A stretch of 64,000 nt of DNA, taken from positions 2,232,001 to 2,296,000 of the forward strand of contig NZ_CP095482.1 of the NCBI RefSeq assembly GCF_023028225.1. The letters are read 5' to 3'. Every line of letters starts with the position of its first letter. Position 1 is the stretch's first letter. The DNA comes from Halorientalis litorea (GTDB lineage Archaea > Halobacteriota > Halobacteria > Halobacteriales > Haloarculaceae). The position numbers and the translations under genes are program-made. Positions 25,528-33,606 of this stretch are shown here, in pieces. The notes under the pieces were generated by a model. The model made no database searches and was not told where the DNA came from. It saw only the letters and a list, made by a program, of their open reading frames with translations.

Positions 25528-25549
25528 CGAACTCGTCATTGAGAGTTCG
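25528..25549. promoter_or_regulatory. Second inverted repeat upstream of the aCPSF1 gene
   Basis: cgaactc (25528-25534) and gagttcg (25543-25549) with an 8-bp spacer. It lies between the divergent promoters of the 161-aa hypothetical and the aCPSF1 gene, about 150 bp before the latter's ATG. It could be an operator or an RNA hairpin; no further evidence. Confidence 0.3.
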
Positions 25550-25698
25550 GCTCGTCAGTACACCGGACCCGCCGGGGCTATCATGTCATCCAGAGAATAC
25601 AGCCTGTGTGCTACTGCTGTGGGTCGTGTCGAGCGGACTCGCCGACCCGTCAGCGACGAGTTCCCCGCGAGGACCGACTTTTTCGCCACGTTTGACCT

Positions 25699-27621
25699 AT
25701 GAGTACGGTAGACACGCAATTAGAGGAGTTGAAATCGGAGATAGTTAGCGAAGTTCCAAACGAGATTTCCATCTCGGACGTCACCTACGAGGGGCCGGAA
25801 CTGGTCGTCTACACGCGCGACCCGAAGAAGTTCGCCGGGGACGGCGACCTCATCCGGCGGCTTGCGAGCAAACTCCGCAAGCGAATCACCGTCCGGCCGG
25901 ACCCGGACGTCCTCTCGGTGCCGGACCGCGCCCGGGAGCAGATTATGGACGTCGTGCCCGAGGACGCCGGCATCACTGACCTCGACTTCCACGCCGACAC
26001 CGGCGAGGTGGTCATCGAGGCCCAAAAGCCCGGGATGGTCATCGGTCGCCACGGGTCGACGCTGCGGGAGATAACCCAGCAGGTCGGCTGGACGCCCGAA
26101 GTCGTGCGGACCCCGCCCATCGAGTCCTCGACGGTTTCGAACGTTCGGAACTTCCTCAAGCAGGAACGCGACGAGCGTCGGGACATTCTCGAACGCATCG
26201 GGCGGCAAATCCACCGCGAGGAGATGTCCGACGACGAGTGGGTTCGCATCACGACGCTGGGCTGTTGCCGTGAAGTCGGTCGCGCTTCCTTCATCGTCTC
26301 GACGCCCGAGACGCGCGTCCTCGTGGACTGCGGCGACAAGCCCGGTGCGGAGGACGAGGTGCCCTATCTACAGGTGCCCGAGGCCCTCGGCTCCGGGGCG
26401 AACTCCATCGACGCTGTCGTCCTCACACACGCCCACCTCGACCACTCGGCACTCATCCCCCTGTTGTTCAAGTACGGCTACGACGGTCCTATCTACTGCA
26501 CGGAGCCGACGCGTGACCTGATGGGCTTGCTGACGCTGGACTACCTCGACGTGGCCGCCAAAGAGGGACGCGCGCCGCCGTACGAGTCCGAGATGGTCCG
26601 GGAAGCAATCAAACACTGCATCCCCATCGAGTACGGCGACGTGACCGACATCTCGCCGGACATCAAACTCACCCTCCACAACGCGGGGCACATCCTCGGC
26701 TCGTCCATCGCACACTTCCACATCGGCGACGGCCTCTACAACGTCGCCTTCTCCGGGGACATCCACTACACGGACACGCGCCTGTTCAACGGTGCGGTCA
26801 ACGAGTTCCCGCGCGTCGAGACGCTGGTCCTCGAATCGACCTACGGGGGCCGCAACGACTACCAGACCGACCAGGCCGACTCGGAGCGCGACCTCAAGCG
26901 GGTCATCAACGAGGCCTACGACAGGGACGGAAAGGTCCTCATCCCCGCGTTCGCAGTCGGGCGGTCACAGGAAATCATGCTCGTCCTCGAAGAGGCGATG
27001 CGGAGCGGCGACATCCCGGAGATGCCGGTCCACCTCGACGGGATGATATGGGAGGCGACGGCCATCCACACGACCTACCCCGAGTATCTCCGGGACGACC
27101 TCCGGGACCGCATCTTCCACGAGGACGAGAACCCCTTCCTCGCCGACCAGTTCAACCACATCGACGGCGGCGAGGAGGAACGGCAGGAGGTCGCCGACGG
27201 TGGTCCCGCAATCATCCTCTCGACGTCGGGGATGGTCACCGGCGGCCCCATCATGTCGTGGCTCGAACACCTCGGGACGGACCCGGACACGTCGATGGTG
27301 TTCGTCGGCTACCAGGCACAGGGGACGCTCGGCCGCCGCATCCAGAACGGCTGGGACGAGATTCCCGTCGGCAACGGCGGCCGGGGCCGTGGCGACACAC
27401 TCACGCTGAACTGCAACGTCGAGACGGTCGACGGCTTCTCCGGCCACGCCGACCGGCAGGGGTTGGAGAACTTCGTGAAGACGATGAACCCCCGGCCCGA
27501 GAAGGTCCTCTGTGTCCACGGCGACGAGTCCTCGACACAGGACCTCTCGTCGGCACTGTACCACGAGTACAACATGCGGACGTTCGCGCCGAAGAACCTC
27601 GAAACGTTCCGCTTCCTCTGA
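25699..27621 (+). CDS. aCPSF1/FttA beta-CASP ribonuclease, transcription termination factor
   Basis: A 640-aa protein of the archaeal CPSF73-like family. Two N-terminal KH-like domains (about 1-145, including GMVIGRHGSTLREI) precede a metallo-beta-lactamase domain with the THAHLDHSA zinc motif (about 245), NAGHILGSS and AFSGDIHYTD. The beta-CASP insert and C-terminal motifs follow (STYGGRND, VGYQAQGTLGRRI, DGFSGHADR, CVHGDESS). Known members cleave nascent RNA and terminate transcription by archaeal RNA polymerase. Length and order are standard. It is convergent with the kinase gene at 27932 across a hairpin-rich spacer. Confidence 0.95.
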   Translation: MSTVDTQLEELKSEIVSEVPNEISISDVTYEGPELVVYTRDPKKFAGDGDLIRRLASKLRKRITVRPDPDVLSVPDRAREQIMDVVPEDAGITDLDFHADTGEVVIEAQKPGMVIGRHGSTLREITQQVGWTPEVVRTPPIESSTVSNVRNFLKQERDERRDILERIGRQIHREEMSDDEWVRITTLGCCREVGRASFIVSTPETRVLVDCGDKPGAEDEVPYLQVPEALGSGANSIDAVVLTHAHLDHSALIPLLFKYGYDGPIYCTEPTRDLMGLLTLDYLDVAAKEGRAPPYESEMVREAIKHCIPIEYGDVTDISPDIKLTLHNAGHILGSSIAHFHIGDGLYNVAFSGDIHYTDTRLFNGAVNEFPRVETLVLESTYGGRNDYQTDQADSERDLKRVINEAYDRDGKVLIPAFAVGRSQEIMLVLEEAMRSGDIPEMPVHLDGMIWEATAIHTTYPEYLRDDLRDRIFHEDENPFLADQFNHIDGGEEERQEVADGGPAIILSTSGMVTGGPIMSWLEHLGTDPDTSMVFVGYQAQGTLGRRIQNGWDEIPVGNGGRGRGDTLTLNCNVETVDGFSGHADRQGLENFVKTMNPRPEKVLCVHGDESSTQDLSSALYHEYNMRTFAPKNLETFRFL

Positions 27622-27931
27622 AACTAAGCCCTCGGCCCGCCTTGGCAGGCGGGCCTCGCCCTTAGTATTCCTAACCAGGTGACCCCGCAAGGGGGTTCCG
27701 CGCGTCGCGTGGCACGCGACACGCGGTCGGTGGCGCGGCGCACGAGCGCGCCGCGCGTCGGTGAGACAGTGCGGCAGGCCTGCCCTCCCCCGAGTCGTGC
27801 GGCCCGCGCACTGCGCGGGCACGCACTCCCGGCCACCGTCGTGATGGCCGGTCACTGACCGGGACCTGCCTGACCTTCCGTCTCTCGAACTGTTCTCTAT
27901 CGAGCGGCCGACACGCCGGCGCGACTGTGCC
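27622..27931. other. Array of eight consecutive hairpins between convergent genes; candidate structured RNA or terminator region
   Basis: No credible protein gene. Stems read directly: 27634-27655 (8 bp, inside a wider ctaag/cttag closure 27624-27665); 27683-27694 (4 bp, GCAA tetraloop); 27705-27719 (6 bp plus an outer cgcg pair); 27733-27756 (9 bp); 27773-27784 (perfect 12-bp palindrome); 27802-27820 (8 bp, 3-nt loop); 27829-27851 (7 bp); 27850-27860 (5 bp, 1-nt loop). The first begins 2 nt after the aCPSF1 stop. There are no long T tracts, unlike ordinary archaeal terminators. Hallmarks of RNase P RNA (gaggaaagtc) and of SRP RNA domain IV were looked for on both strands and not found. 27861-27931 shows nothing recognisable. 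Confidence 0.5.
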
Positions 27932-28984
27932 TCACAGTGGTTCCGCGCCGTCGATAATCCGCCGCGCTCGCGCGACCAGTTCCGGCACCGCCGTCTCCAC
28001 CGTCGCGAACGCCTCGCGGTCGTCCCCGCGCAGGTGGCGCAGGTAGTACCCCTCACAGACTGCCGCCATCTCGAACACTGCCAGCGCGCGGTAGAACCGG
28101 TCGTGTTCGAACGCCCGGCCGGTCGCGTCCTCGTAGCGGTCGACCAGTGCCGCCCTGTCGTGGTACCCCGACCGAACCGTGAAGTCGGGCACTACCGACG
28201 GTGGGAGGCCGGCACGCTCCGCGTCGTCCTCGAACCAGAACGCGAGCAGGGACCCGAAGTCGGTCAGCGGGTCACCGACGCCAGCCCGCTCCCAGTCCAG
28301 CACGCTCACGAGGGAGGGCGGCGCGCTCTCGGAGAAGGTGACGTTGCCGAGGTGGAAGTCCCCGTGGACGAGCGTGCGCTCGCCGTCCGGCGCGTTCGCC
28401 GCCAGCCAGTCGCCCACGTCGTCGACGCCCGCCACCGCGCGGTCGGTGGCCTCGCGGTAGCGGTCGAACCGCTCGCGCCACGCCCCGACGCGTGCCCCGA
28501 GGCCGGCGTGGGACGCCTCGACGTCGAGTTCGTCGTGGTCGGCGTCGTGTAGTGTCGCCAGCGCGTCGACCATCTCCGCACCGACCCGCCGCCGGTGGTC
28601 GGGTGCCGCGTACTCGACCGGCTCGCCGTGTCTGAGGACGTGTCCGCCCACGCGCTCCTGGACGGTGAACGGCGCGCCGGCCACCGACTCGTCCCGACAG
28701 ACCAACACCGGACGCGGCGTCGGCACGCCGGTGTAATCGAGTGCCGAGAGAACCCGGTACTCCCGGAGCACGTCGTGGCTGTCGCGGGTCGCCGCCGAGA
28801 GCGGCGGCCGCCGGAGGACGAACCGTCGCCCGTCCCACAGCAGAAAGAGCGTCTCGTTGCCGAGGCCGGCGTCGTGGGGACTGAGTGCCCACTGCTCCGC
28901 CCGGCCGAGCTGTTCGGCGACGCGGGCGTAGACGCCCTCCGTGTCGACGTACCGACTCGCGCCGCCCGCCGTCGGGTCAGTCAT
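27932..28984 (-). CDS. APH-family phosphotransferase (ACAD10/11-like kinase)
   Basis: A 350-aa protein with a protein-kinase-like fold of the aminoglycoside phosphotransferase group. It has GLGNETLFLLWDGRRFVLRRPP as the ATP-binding lobe, LVHGDFHLGNVTF as the catalytic loop and VLDWERAGVGDPLTDFG as the metal-binding motif. Relatives of this length act as small-molecule kinases, often linked to acyl-CoA metabolism; the substrate here is unknown. ATG 28984 (MTDPTAGG) is chosen; its coding region overlaps the end of the endonuclease III gene by 8 bp, so the two are co-transcribed. Confidence 0.85.
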   Translation of the reverse strand: MTDPTAGGASRYVDTEGVYARVAEQLGRAEQWALSPHDAGLGNETLFLLWDGRRFVLRRPPLSAATRDSHDVLREYRVLSALDYTGVPTPRPVLVCRDESVAGAPFTVQERVGGHVLRHGEPVEYAAPDHRRRVGAEMVDALATLHDADHDELDVEASHAGLGARVGAWRERFDRYREATDRAVAGVDDVGDWLAANAPDGERTLVHGDFHLGNVTFSESAPPSLVSVLDWERAGVGDPLTDFGSLLAFWFEDDAERAGLPPSVVPDFTVRSGYHDRAALVDRYEDATGRAFEHDRFYRALAVFEMAAVCEGYYLRHLRGDDREAFATVETAVPELVARARRIIDGAEPL

Positions 28985-29798
28985 GGGTAGGCCCCGCCTC
29001 TGCCGGGTCAACTACGTCGCCCGCTACGGTGTCGACCCCCACTCTGTCGCAGGCGTCCGCGAGCGGACAGGCCTCCGGGTCGTCGAGACACGCGGGTTCG
29101 CGCGCGGTGCAGTACTCGCGGCCGAACTGAATCATCGCCGTGTGGCCGAACCCACATTTCTCGGCGGGAACCGCCGCCTCCAACGCCTCGCGCACCCCCT
29201 CGTGGTCGGCGTCGGCCGGGGCCACCCCCATCCGGCGGGCGATGCGGTGGACGTGCGTGTCGACGGGGAAGACGCCGCCGCGGCCGCCCGAGAACAGCAG
29301 GACGCAGTCGGCGGTTTTCGGCCCGACGCCACCCATGTCCAGCAACGTCTCCCGGACCGTCGCCGGGTCTTCGTCCTTCACGAAGTCGTCGAACCCCGCC
29401 TCGCCCCCGTACTCCGCGACGACGCGCTCGGCGATGGCGATGATTCGCTCGGACTTCTGGTTGTACAGGCCCGCGGAACTGATGGTCTCGGCGAGCGTCT
29501 GCTGGTCGGCGTCGGCGAGCGTTCGAGCGAGGTCACCGTCCGCCGAGTCGTAGCGAGCGAGCAGTTCCTCGTGGGCCGGTTGGCTCGCCGTGTCGCTGGT
29601 GTTCTGGCTCAGGATGGTGCGGACGAGACACTCGAAGGCGTCCCGGCCGCCGTAGGTCTTGGTCCAGTACAGGTCACCGAGGCGGTCCACGACGGCCTCG
29701 GCCCGACTCTCAGGGTCGTCGCCGTCGAACGCCGTTTCGTACCCGCCGCCCGAATCGCCACCGCTGATGTTCACCGCTGGCTCGGGGTCCTCTGCCAT
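28977..29798 (-). CDS. nth: Endonuclease III, DNA glycosylase/AP lyase
   Basis: A 273-aa base-excision-repair enzyme. The helix-hairpin-helix motif LLDMGGVGPKTADCVLL contains catalytic Lys161, and Asp180 lies in FPVDTHVHRIARRMG. Four C-terminal cysteines, C230, C237, C244 and C250, form the 4Fe-4S site. Spacing is C-x6-C-x6-C-x5-C, so the second gap is four residues longer than the usual x2. A variable, acidic N-terminal extension of about 30 residues precedes the fold. It removes oxidised pyrimidines and cleaves the abasic site. It is downstream of the DUF371 gene with a 45-bp gap and overlaps the kinase gene. Confidence 0.93.
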   Translation of the reverse strand: MAEDPEPAVNISGGDSGGGYETAFDGDDPESRAEAVVDRLGDLYWTKTYGGRDAFECLVRTILSQNTSDTASQPAHEELLARYDSADGDLARTLADADQQTLAETISSAGLYNQKSERIIAIAERVVAEYGGEAGFDDFVKDEDPATVRETLLDMGGVGPKTADCVLLFSGGRGGVFPVDTHVHRIARRMGVAPADADHEGVREALEAAVPAEKCGFGHTAMIQFGREYCTAREPACLDDPEACPLADACDRVGVDTVAGDVVDPAEAGPTHD

Positions 29799-29843
29799 GT
29801 CCGTGCCTAGGGACTGAACGACAAAACGATGCGTGCCTCGACC

Positions 29844-30263
29844 TCACGCCGGGTCGACTCGCAGCGTCACCGTCAGGTCGGCACCGGCCGCGAGTGCCGC
29901 GGCCAATTCGCGGTTCAGGTCGGCCGCCGCGGCGTCCGCATCGACCAGTACCGTGCGGTCGTCCACGTAGTCGCTGGTCCGCCCGACCGCACTCCGGTCG
30001 CTCTCGAAGGTCAACGCCGGATCGCCGCGGCCAGTGACCGTCGCCGTGTGGCCGTCGGCGTCGAGCGTGACGGTAATCGTCGCGTCGGCCGACTGGCAGG
30101 CCCTGACGAACGCCGGGTCGAAGTCCGCCGGGGCACGGTCGGCGTCGATACCGAGGATGCAGTCGCCCGCGGGCGTCAGGTAGTCGTCAGTGGTGACCTC
30201 GAAGGTGCTCGCGTGTTCGGCGGCGACGTTCTCGTGGCCGCTGGCGTGAACGACTTCCTCCAT
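29844..30263 (-). CDS. DUF371-family protein
   Basis: A 139-aa protein matching the archaeal DUF371 family. Features are an opening ASGHENVAAEHASTFEVTTDDYLTPAGDCILGIDAD with the conserved H/N/GDC pattern, an ITVTLDADGHTATVTGRGDPALTF middle, and a final strand-rich half containing RTVLVDADAAAADLNREL. It is widespread in archaea with no assigned function. It sits in an apparent operon: mini zinc protein, DUF371, endonuclease III, kinase. Confidence 0.8.
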   Translation of the reverse strand: MEEVVHASGHENVAAEHASTFEVTTDDYLTPAGDCILGIDADRAPADFDPAFVRACQSADATITVTLDADGHTATVTGRGDPALTFESDRSAVGRTSDYVDDRTVLVDADAAAADLNRELAAALAAGADLTVTLRVDPA

Positions 30264-30289
30264 GGCGTGGCGTCGCCGACGGCGGTACT

Positions 30290-30445
30290 TCAGGGGGTCG
30301 TTTCACACTCGGCCACGGTGACCGTCACCGTCCCGCAGGCACACTCGTACGCGCGGCGTTCCCCGCCTTCGTCGCGGTACACGAGGTGTGGGTCGGCGAG
30401 GGAACGCTCACAGCCCCGGCAGGTCGCGGTCAGGTCCTCGAACAT
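30290..30445 (-). CDS. 51-aa zinc-ribbon mini-protein
   Basis: A short protein from ATG 30445 (MFEDLTATCRGCERSL) with two cysteine pairs, C9-x2-C12 and a later C-x-C in YECACGTVTVTV. Together they can bind one zinc in a rubredoxin-like knuckle fold. The in-frame extension to 30532 looks non-coding. The gene ends 26 bp before the DUF371 start on the same strand. Function unknown. Confidence 0.7.
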   Translation of the reverse strand: MFEDLTATCRGCERSLADPHLVYRDEGGERRAYECACGTVTVTVAECETTP

Positions 30446-30541
30446 ACCACACACTCGGGCCGGACGGGGTATCAAGGCGAGCCATCCGCGGAGTGAAAGT
30501 GAAAGTGGTCGCCCTCGGGCGTCGTGTCTCACGTAAAGGAT

Positions 30542-32404
30542 ATGACCCCGGCGGCCGCCCTCACAGGTATGTTGGGTGAGTGGAGCGGGGCGTCCGTCGA
30601 CCCCGGCGAGGGAAAGCCGGACCCGGGCGTGTGGACGCCGGTGGCCGTTCCGGGCCGGTCGTCGGCACTCTCGGAGGCCGACGCCGCCGCCTACCGCGTC
30701 GAGTTCGACGACCCGCGCGACGACGGCGACGAGCGCGCGCTACTGGTCCTCCGCGGTCTGTACGCTCACGCCCGCGTCTGGCTGAACGACGAACTGGTCG
30801 GCGAACACGACGCCTACTTCGTCCCCTTCCGCCACGCCTTCGAACCCGACCCGACGAACGAACTCGTCGTCGAGTGCCGTGTACCCGAGGACCGGTTCGG
30901 CGGCATCCACGACACGCCCGTGTCGGCGGACGCGGCCCCCGGCATCTGGTGGGGGGCCGACGTGGAGACGCACCCGGAGACGTTCTTCTCCGCCCTCAGT
31001 GCACACCCCCGGCGGACCGACGACGGGGCCGAAATCGACGTCGAGGCCGTGGTCGAGGCCGGCACGGACCTCGACGACCGTATCACCTTCTCGCTCCGTC
31101 CCGAGGGCGAGTTCCAGAGTCGCGGGATGATGGACCGCGCGAGCGTCGAGGCGGCGGCCGGGGAGACGGTCATCGTCGACCACACCATCGACATCCACGA
31201 CCCAGAACTGTGGTGGCCCCGCGGAATGGGTCCACAGCACCGCTACACCGTTCGTGCGAAACTCGGCGACGAGACGCGGAGCGTCACCACCGGCATCTGC
31301 TCGGTCACCTGCGACGCCGACGGCCTCTCGGTCAACGGCGAGCGCGTGCCCGTCCGCGGCGTGAACGTCCTGTCGGCGACGCCCGACGACGTGTCCCGGG
31401 CAGTCGACGCGAACGCGACGCTCGCCCGGATGCACGCCCACGTCCCCCCGCGGGAGGTGAACGAGGCCTGTGACGAGGCGGGCGTCCTCGTCTGGCAGGA
31501 CCTCCCGCTGACCGGCCCGGGGACCTTCGACGTGGAGCGGGGCCGGACCGTCGCCCGGAACCTCGCCCGTGCCCGCCACGCCCACCCGAGCCTCGCGGCC
31601 TTTAGCGTCCACGACGACCCGGCGACGCCGTTCGAAGACGGCCTCGGTACCGGGGTCATCGACCGACTACGACTGCGCTGGCGGGCGTGGCGTGCGGGGT
31701 ACGACCGGACCGACGCCGAAGCGGTGGCCGACGCGCTCCCGACGGACCGGCCCGTGTTCCCCGTGGTCGGCCCCCTCGGCGTCGGTGGCGACGCCACGAC
31801 CCTGTATCCCGGCTGGGACTACGGCGAGGCGGCCGACATCGGGGGGTTGCTGGACCGCTACGACCCCGCCGTCGTGGCGGAGTTCGGTGCGGGCGCGCTC
31901 GGCGCGCTCGACCCCGGGGAGGTGCCGGGTTTCGACCGGGCGAAACACGACGCACACGTCGACGGCGGGACCGACGCCTCACAGCGGTATCAGGCCCGCG
32001 TCCTCAAACGCGTGGCCGAGACGCTCCGCCGCCGTGACGTGGCCGTGCCCGTCGCGTTCGCGCTCCGGGACATCGGGGCCGCGGGGTTCGGCGTCTTCGA
32101 GCGCGACGGCACCGAGAAGACGAGCGCGAACGCGCTCGCGCAGTCCTACGAACCGGTGCAGGCGACGCTCGTCACCCCCGAGGCTGGCGCGAACTCGGCC
32201 ATCGTCGCGGTGAACGACACCGACGAGGCCGTCGCGTGCCGCGTCGAGTGGACGGCAGGTGAGACGAACGGCGGCGCGACGGCCGAGGTGGCCCCACACT
32301 CGACCGAACCCGTCGAATCCGTCGCCGTTCCGGCGGATGCGGACCGAGCGTCGCTCTCGTTGTCTGTCGGTGACCGCACCGTCGAGAACCGATACTATTT
32401 ATAA
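30542..32404 (+). CDS. GH2-like (beta-mannosidase-type) protein with altered catalytic residues
   Basis: About 620 aa from ATG 30542; ATG 30569 (MLGEWSGASV) is an alternative start. The jelly-roll sugar-binding domain (AAYRVEFDDP, ARVWLNDELVGEHDAYFVPFRHAF), Ig-like domain (WWPRGMGPQHRYTV) and a shortened TIM barrel (VNGERVPVRGVNVLSA, ACDEAGVLVWQDLPL, HPSLAAFSVHDDPA) follow GH2 order. The acid/base position, normally G-N-E in W-S-x-G-N-E, reads H357-D358-D359. The likely nucleophile Glu447 (AEFGAG) is kept. Activity is therefore uncertain, and it may be a non-hydrolytic or specialised paralogue. No signal peptide is seen, so it is cytoplasmic. Confidence 0.72.
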   Translation: MTPAAALTGMLGEWSGASVDPGEGKPDPGVWTPVAVPGRSSALSEADAAAYRVEFDDPRDDGDERALLVLRGLYAHARVWLNDELVGEHDAYFVPFRHAFEPDPTNELVVECRVPEDRFGGIHDTPVSADAAPGIWWGADVETHPETFFSALSAHPRRTDDGAEIDVEAVVEAGTDLDDRITFSLRPEGEFQSRGMMDRASVEAAAGETVIVDHTIDIHDPELWWPRGMGPQHRYTVRAKLGDETRSVTTGICSVTCDADGLSVNGERVPVRGVNVLSATPDDVSRAVDANATLARMHAHVPPREVNEACDEAGVLVWQDLPLTGPGTFDVERGRTVARNLARARHAHPSLAAFSVHDDPATPFEDGLGTGVIDRLRLRWRAWRAGYDRTDAEAVADALPTDRPVFPVVGPLGVGGDATTLYPGWDYGEAADIGGLLDRYDPAVVAEFGAGALGALDPGEVPGFDRAKHDAHVDGGTDASQRYQARVLKRVAETLRRRDVAVPVAFALRDIGAAGFGVFERDGTEKTSANALAQSYEPVQATLVTPEAGANSAIVAVNDTDEAVACRVEWTAGETNGGATAEVAPHSTEPVESVAVPADADRASLSLSVGDRTVENRYYL

Positions 32405-32667
32405 CACCCTCCGACACACTGCCGGTCCCGTGTGAGGCTGTAGCGTACTGCTGTGCCGCGTTTGGTAGTACCTTCCACGGGTCAGTGCGACCGGAATATT
32501 TAAACACGTATCCCCGCTATTGTTTGGTACCAGAACGCCTCCGGCGTTCAGGCAGTATCGTGCGACGCCCGTAGAATGACAGGGAACTTTCCTTATCAGG
32601 TGCTGGCTGTAGCCCGAGAGTCCCACCTGCCGTCCGCCGGAGCGGTAATGGCATCGAGGTACAACCC
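32405..32667 (+). promoter_or_regulatory. Promoter and structured leader before the coiled-coil gene
   Basis: 263 bp with no credible gene. A strong TATA-like atatttaaac (32496-32505) would start RNA near 32530. That is 138 nt before the coiled-coil ATG, unusually far for this largely leaderless genome. Right at the predicted RNA 5' end is an exact 7-bp stem with a 3-nt loop (gaacgcc/ggcgttc, 32533-32549). This looks like a structured 5' leader or a separate small RNA. Confidence 0.45.
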
Positions 32668-33558
32668 ATGGCAGAATCAATAGACGAATCAAAGAACATC
32701 GAAGTGACAGACGACGACATCGAAAACAAATCCAAAGGCGAACTCATCAAACTCGCCGGACAGCTCCGTGACCGACGGAACGAGCTGAACCAACTCGCCT
32801 CCGAGCGCGCCTCGGACCGCGACGACCTGAACGCCAAGACTCGCGAGAAGGTCGACGAGGCCCAAGAACACCGCGAGAAGCGCGACGAACTGAACTCCCA
32901 GGTACAGGAGCACAAGGAGAAGCGCAACGAACTCAACGCCGAGGCCAACGAACTCTTCGACAAAGTCGAGGAGATGAAATCGGACCTCGAACTCGACGAG
33001 GGCAAGAGCCTCGACAACCTCGAAGAGGAAATCGAGGATTTGGAGTTCAAACAGCAGACTGAGGTTCTCAACCCCGAGGAAGAGCGGGAACTCATCGAGA
33101 AAATCGAGGCAAAGCGCGAGGAGTACCAGGAGCGCAAGGAGAAACTCGACCAGACCGATGACGTGGAAGGCATCAAGGAGGAAGCCGAGGAGATTCGCTC
33201 CGAAGCCTCCAAGCACCACCAGAAGGTCACCGAACTCGCGGACGAGGCCCAGAAACACCACAACCAGATGATAGAGGCCTACCGCGAGGCGGACGAGATT
33301 CGCGACGAGGCCGACGAGATGCACGAGCAGTTCGTGGACGCTCAGGAGGCCGCCGACCAGCACCACGAGGACTTCGTGACCGTCCAGAAGCGCCTGCGCG
33401 AACTCGACAAGAAGGAAGAAGAGCAGGAGCGCAACAAGCGCGAGGAAGAGCAGGAGGCCGCCCGCGAGGAGGCCGAGGAAATCTACCAGAAGTTCAAGGA
33501 CGGCGAGACCCTCGACACCGAGGACCTGATGAAGCTCCAGAAGACGGGGCTGCTCTAA
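32668..33558 (+). CDS. Archaeal coiled-coil protein (COG1340-like)
   Basis: A 296-aa protein that is almost entirely coiled coil (about 25-275), very rich in Glu, Lys, Arg and Gln. Heptads are visible in NELNQLASERASDRDDLNAK and later stretches. A small C-terminal non-coil part (EIYQKFKDGETLDTEDLMKLQ) ends in KTGLL. This matches the archaeal family grouped as COG1340, sometimes mislabelled phosphoserine phosphatase; no catalytic motif is present. It has notably more lysine than its neighbours. A structural or RNP-associated role is possible, not shown. Confidence 0.82.
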   Translation: MAESIDESKNIEVTDDDIENKSKGELIKLAGQLRDRRNELNQLASERASDRDDLNAKTREKVDEAQEHREKRDELNSQVQEHKEKRNELNAEANELFDKVEEMKSDLELDEGKSLDNLEEEIEDLEFKQQTEVLNPEEERELIEKIEAKREEYQERKEKLDQTDDVEGIKEEAEEIRSEASKHHQKVTELADEAQKHHNQMIEAYREADEIRDEADEMHEQFVDAQEAADQHHEDFVTVQKRLRELDKKEEEQERNKREEEQEAAREEAEEIYQKFKDGETLDTEDLMKLQKTGLL

Positions 33559-33606
33559 ACTGCTGTAGCTGATACTTTTACGGTTCTCGCACACCCAGCC
33601 ACAGGC

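Noticed and set aside
27624-27836. A 70-codon minus-strand frame in the hairpin array
   Set aside because: Its sequence is Arg/Ala/Gly-rich because of the GC palindromes, unlike the acidic proteins of this organism.
27622-27931. Hairpin array as RNase P RNA or SRP RNA
   Set aside because: The conserved gaggaaagtc core and the SRP domain IV loop were not found on either strand, and the length is short for RNase P RNA.
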